Shown here piece by piece: positions 62,700 through 64,000 of a stretch of DNA of 64,000 nt (within the stretch, counting starts at the first letter, position 1; each line of letters opens with the position of its first letter). Source of the DNA: an uncultured Prevotellaceae bacterium. Lineage in GTDB: Bacteria > Bacteroidota > Bacteroidia > Bacteroidales > Bacteroidaceae. The translations under genes and the position numbers were made by a program. The notes below the pieces were generated by a model. The model saw nothing but the letters and a program-made list of their open reading frames with translations, was not told the DNA's origin and did not search any database. The DNA lies in assembly GCA_900318795.1 (NCBI GenBank), contig ONLU01000004.1, forward strand, positions 41,689 to 105,688. The letters run 5' to 3'.

Positions 62700-63475
62700 G
62701 AGTATGGTACTCCACTGTGTCAGCTTTGTGAGTTCCCCGGCCATGGAGTCGAACAGTTGTCCCATGGTCTCGTATTCGGAGAACCTCAGGTCAAGCGCTG
62801 CCACGATGTACGTCATGAGCGTAATCGTTATGTCTGCCACCTGCGCATCGAAGTCATTTGACTGGCATTTGCCGAATCCCAGTTCCGGCGGCAGTCCTTT
62901 ATCAGCACCTCTATGCCCCAGCGTACCTGGTATGTCTCGAATGCCCTCGTGAAACTCATTGTCATATCCGTGGTGACAATGATGTTCCAAGTCGTGTTGT
63001 GCCCGTACTTCACGAGGAATATCCTCACGGCGATTCCTGTCCTGCCACGCTCGCCCCTCTTCGTAGTCTTTTCTGCCGTGGTGTCATCAAGGATGAAACA
63101 GGAAGTCCCCTTGTAGAAGTCCACCTTGCGACTGCGCAGAATGCCGATGAAATGAACGGCCATCACGGCAAGCAGACGGCGCCAGTCCATCGAAGAGCGG
63201 GTCAGCATGCGGTAGAAGCAGTTCTTGCCCACCTGCAGCAGGTCATAGAACTTGTGATACCACATCGAGCTGATGGTCTCACCCAGAACCTTGAACAGGC
63301 ATAAAGCCTGTATTAACTCGGAGGCCGAATAGCCACATTGCTTCTCCATGCACAGGCGGGAAAGCGTCTGGGACAGCCTGAATTTGCTGAAGAGAGAGAA
63401 AATGTCATCGCCAATGCGACTTTTAACACTTGGAAGTTTGGTGATCTCGCTGAAATTGTCTAATTTTGCAATCAT
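62700..63475 (-). pseudogene. IS4-family transposase remnant
   Basis: The reading frame opens at 63475 (MIAKLDNFSEITKLPSVKSR) with helical N-terminal domain and FILDDTTAEKT (first catalytic Asp). It then jumps, with much of the catalytic core missing, to FETYQVRWGIEVLIKDCRR (YREK glutamate). Near 62880 a one-base loss shifts the frame; the rest (ELGFGKCQSNDFDAQVADI, YETMGQLFDSMAG) is in another frame. The middle Asp region (DSWF-type) is absent. It is therefore inactive by two lesions. Terminal inverted repeats could not be placed with confidence. Confidence 0.85.
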
Positions 63476-63549
63476 AACAGTTTTTCAATTTGTTGATTCT
63501 ATGTACTTTAGCGAATACAAAGATACAACTTTATTTTGAAAAACTGTTA
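63475..63549. repeat. 14-bp perfect inverted repeat around the transposase promoter
   Basis: taacagtttttcaa (63475-63488) and ttgaaaaactgtta (63536-63549). A transcript entering from outside would fold this stem over the transposase start codon. Confidence 0.85.
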
Positions 63550-63858
63550 TTTTATGAGCTTTTTCAAAAGGTGGGAAACTTTAGCTACTTATATGAGAAT
63601 CCTGGAGTCTCCCGTTTGGCCTACCTGCTCTATGCTCTCCGCCAATCAGGTCATATTGTGTCTTGCAACTATATCACCTTCCATCGGGCATTACAAGCGA
63701 TTTCCAACAAACCACTTGGTGGCCCGGATGTTCCCCAAAGACGCTATCATGAACTGCTGGCAGATCCAAAGCTGTTAGGATCAAAGGGAAAGAAGTGGCA
63801 ACAGGCAAAGGCAATAATTGACCGATGGACTGTCCTATTCGACAAAAATGACATATAA
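63550..63858 (+). pseudogene. 3' fragment of a hypothetical gene, truncated by the IS
   Basis: The open frame ending at 63858 has about 100 codons with no plausible own start on the right of the IS. Segments are SRLAYLLYALRQSGHIVS, FHRALQAISNKPLGG and KKWQQAKAIIDRWTVLFDK. The pattern loosely recalls Bacteroidales proteins of the DUF6043 type; this is a weak by-eye match. The upstream part appears lost or displaced by the insertion. Confidence 0.5.
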
Positions 63859-63870
63859 GAATACAAAAGC

Positions 63871-63886
63871 GCAACTTAAAAGTTGC
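63871..63886. repeat. small perfect hairpin after the truncated gene
   Basis: gcaactt/aagttgc with a 2-bp centre; no T run. From here to 64000 no gene is seen. Confidence 0.5.
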
Positions 63887-64000
63887 ACAATTAAAAGAAT
63901 ATACTAAAGTTTCGCAAGTGATGGCGCACCTGCATAATTTAACATAAAATAGGAATAAAAAAGGCTTCGAAGTTTGCTCAACTCACTGAAAATGAGTAAC

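Larger units (their letters stand above)
62650..63560 (-). mobile_element. decayed IS4-family insertion sequence, approximate limits
   Basis: The limits are set by the end of the VirE-like gene and the start of the truncated gene to the right. A -7 box (TATCTTTG, 63525-63518 minus) would drive the transposase. Confidence 0.5.

Noticed and set aside
60865-62715. 616-codon minus-strand frame opposite the VirE-like gene
   Set aside because: Long but low-quality leucine/glutamine-rich shadow; the plus frame has Walker motifs and a promoter.

Overview
The window is a chromosomal segment of a Bacteroidales bacterium, most likely a member of the Prevotellaceae (Prevotella/Segatella-like). The reasons are family content typical of the phylum (PorU and PorV of the type IX secretion system, an Oar-type TonB receptor, a DUF3160 lipoprotein, a TGS-uridine kinase fusion, a BT4734-type primase/helicase protein) and the promoters. 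Nearly every transcription unit is preceded by the Bacteroidetes -7 box TAnnTTTG, usually with TTG or TTTG about 19-20 bp upstream. No organism name can be proven from the sequence alone.

Layout. 1-3870 (minus): hypothetical exported protein, rpoN, a PAP2-like membrane protein, purE and the start of ispG. 3925-9734 (plus): FAH-family hydrolase, porU, porV, ispF. The two operons share one symmetric divergent promoter at 3874-3908, and an isoprenoid (MEP) gene lies at the far end of each. 9738-10051 (minus) is a probable structured non-coding RNA with its own promoter and terminator. 10242-13892 is a four-gene glycan cluster with 4-bp stop/start overlaps. 14068-20931 holds housekeeping genes: S41 protease, sirtuin, two FKBP isomerases, rbfA, LolC/E permease, murI, Skp/OmpH. 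20947-27802 holds an Oar-like receptor, a Na/phosphate cotransporter and a nucleoside kinase. 27976-30753 is korA followed by a damaged korB. 30780-32595 is upp and a CsgG-like exported protein.

32596-33422 is an unusual gene-free stretch with palindromes and direct repeats. 33423-37622 holds two outer-membrane proteins and an NhaC antiporter. 37650-44502 includes gpmI, a MATE transporter fused to an RsbW-like kinase domain, an AGCS amino-acid symporter and a SpoIIE-type phosphatase. 44579-52995 includes ung, DUF3109, an AraC regulator coupled to a GH95 fucosidase, CapA-like and DUF3160 proteins. 53037-59088 has gyrB, rpsT, tRNA-Glu, recO, a cobalamin riboswitch with no recognisable target gene, and a vanX-like/murF pair.

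59707-64000 is an accessory end. A dense set of phased repeats (11, 21 and 22 bp) sits just upstream of a VirE/BT4734-type P-loop protein. It is followed by a decayed IS4-family transposase and a 5'-truncated gene.

The most unusual items are the iteron-like repeat block at 59987-60352, the orphan B12 riboswitch at 56576-56916, the non-coding RNA at 9738-10051, the korB lesion, and the mirror-symmetric divergent promoters at 3874-3908 and 44524-44565.
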